Assembly: GCA_030619685.1 (NCBI GenBank)
Contig: JAUXAX010000032.1
Location: forward strand, 1-21,611
From: Dehalococcoidia bacterium
GTDB lineage: Bacteria; Chloroflexota; Dehalococcoidia; SZUA-161
DNA: 21,611 bases
Direction: 5' to 3'
How positions within the stretch are numbered: position 1 is the first letter of the stretch; each line of letters opens with the position of its first letter. Made by a program: the position numbers and the translations under genes. Under the pieces are notes generated by a model. The model made no database searches. It had not been told where the DNA came from and worked only from the letters and a program-made list of their open reading frames with translations. Below, piece by piece: positions 21,471 to 21,611 of this stretch.

Positions 21471-21611
21471 CTACTCGTACACCTTTTCCTCCACCTCCCC
21501 CGCCTCCAGGGCATCGGCCTCCACGTCCCGACCCTCCTCGCCACGGGCCAGGAGGTCACGGTAGTACTCGTGCTGGATGATGAGGTTCATCACCTCGTTG
21601 GTGCCCGTCCA
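21471..21611 (-). CDS. Acyl-CoA dehydrogenase, C-terminal fragment (cut by window end)
   Basis: The last 46 residues of a minus-strand gene that begins outside the window. [18 protein letters not shown] is the final helix of an acyl-CoA dehydrogenase, with the family's G-T-x-E-[IV] motif, followed by a very acidic tail ([11 protein letters not shown]) that is longer than in most members. The residue before G-T-N-E is Thr, so the medium-chain-type catalytic Glu is not at that place. The acyl-CoA dehydrogenase family is well supported; subgroup and substrate are not visible. Confidence 0.82.
   Translation of the reverse strand, partial: WTGTNEVMNLIIQHEYYRDLLARGEEGRDVEADALEAGEVEEKVYE

Noticed and set aside
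1..21611. CRISPR array, rRNA operon, insertion sequence or replication origin
   Set aside because: I saw no regularly spaced repeats, rRNA sequence, intact transposase or DnaA-box cluster anywhere in the window.

Overview
The window looks like part of the chromosome of an anaerobic, acyl-CoA-degrading bacterium. The grounds are an O2-sensitive glycyl radical enzyme, a radical SAM/SPASM protein, an unusual multi-[4Fe-4S] protein, an Rrf2-NifS-NifU iron-sulfur operon, three acyl-CoA dehydrogenase genes (two cut by the window ends) and two class III CoA-transferases. Base composition is moderately GC-rich by eye. A sediment Chloroflexota (Dehalococcoidia-like) or Desulfobacterota host would fit this mix, but that is inference: no rRNA or marker gene settles it.

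Layout. (1) 1-3658, plus strand: a tight catabolic operon of acyl-CoA dehydrogenase (C-terminus only), amidohydrolase, SCP2-type thiolase, DUF35 zinc-ribbon/OB partner and enoyl-CoA hydratase. (2) 3659-3884: convergent spacer with a hairpin usable as a bidirectional terminator and two REP-like hairpins. (3) 3885-6335, minus strand: an 816-aa glycyl radical enzyme with a good sigma70-type promoter, divergent from (4) a radical SAM/SPASM protein at 6757-8109. (5) 8249-9439, plus: a complete acyl-CoA dehydrogenase with its own promoter, converging on (6) two adjacent class III CoA-transferase genes (9460-11906, minus). (7) 12162-14183, minus: Rrf2 regulator, cysteine desulfurase and Fe-S scaffold, behind a promoter with a near-perfect operator palindrome. 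(8) tRNA-Asp(GUC) at 14363-14436, followed by a serine-recombinase C-terminal remnant. (9) 14792-17185, plus: monoacylglycerol-lipase-like hydrolase and glycerol kinase. (10) 17395-18975, plus: IlvD/Edd-family dehydratase. (11) 19091-20310: a small membrane-protein gene, a doubtful ORF, a truncated remnant of the start of dxs, and empty sequence. (12) 20311-21378, minus: a winged-helix/multi-cluster ferredoxin-like protein. (13) 21471-21611, minus: C-terminus of another acyl-CoA dehydrogenase.

How the genes may work together. The CoA genes plus the glycyl radical enzyme match, step by step, much of the anaerobic toluene/benzylsuccinate scheme: radical enzyme (Bss), two-subunit class III CoA-transferase (BbsEF), acyl-CoA dehydrogenase (BbsG), enoyl-CoA hydratase (BbsH), and thiolase with zinc-ribbon partner (BbsAB). 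No 3-hydroxyacyl-CoA dehydrogenase, Bss small subunits or conventional activase is present in the window. The substrate is therefore unknown and the pathway is a hypothesis. The Fe-S operon could supply clusters to the many Fe-S proteins here. The lipase-like hydrolase and glycerol kinase form a separate glyceride-use unit.
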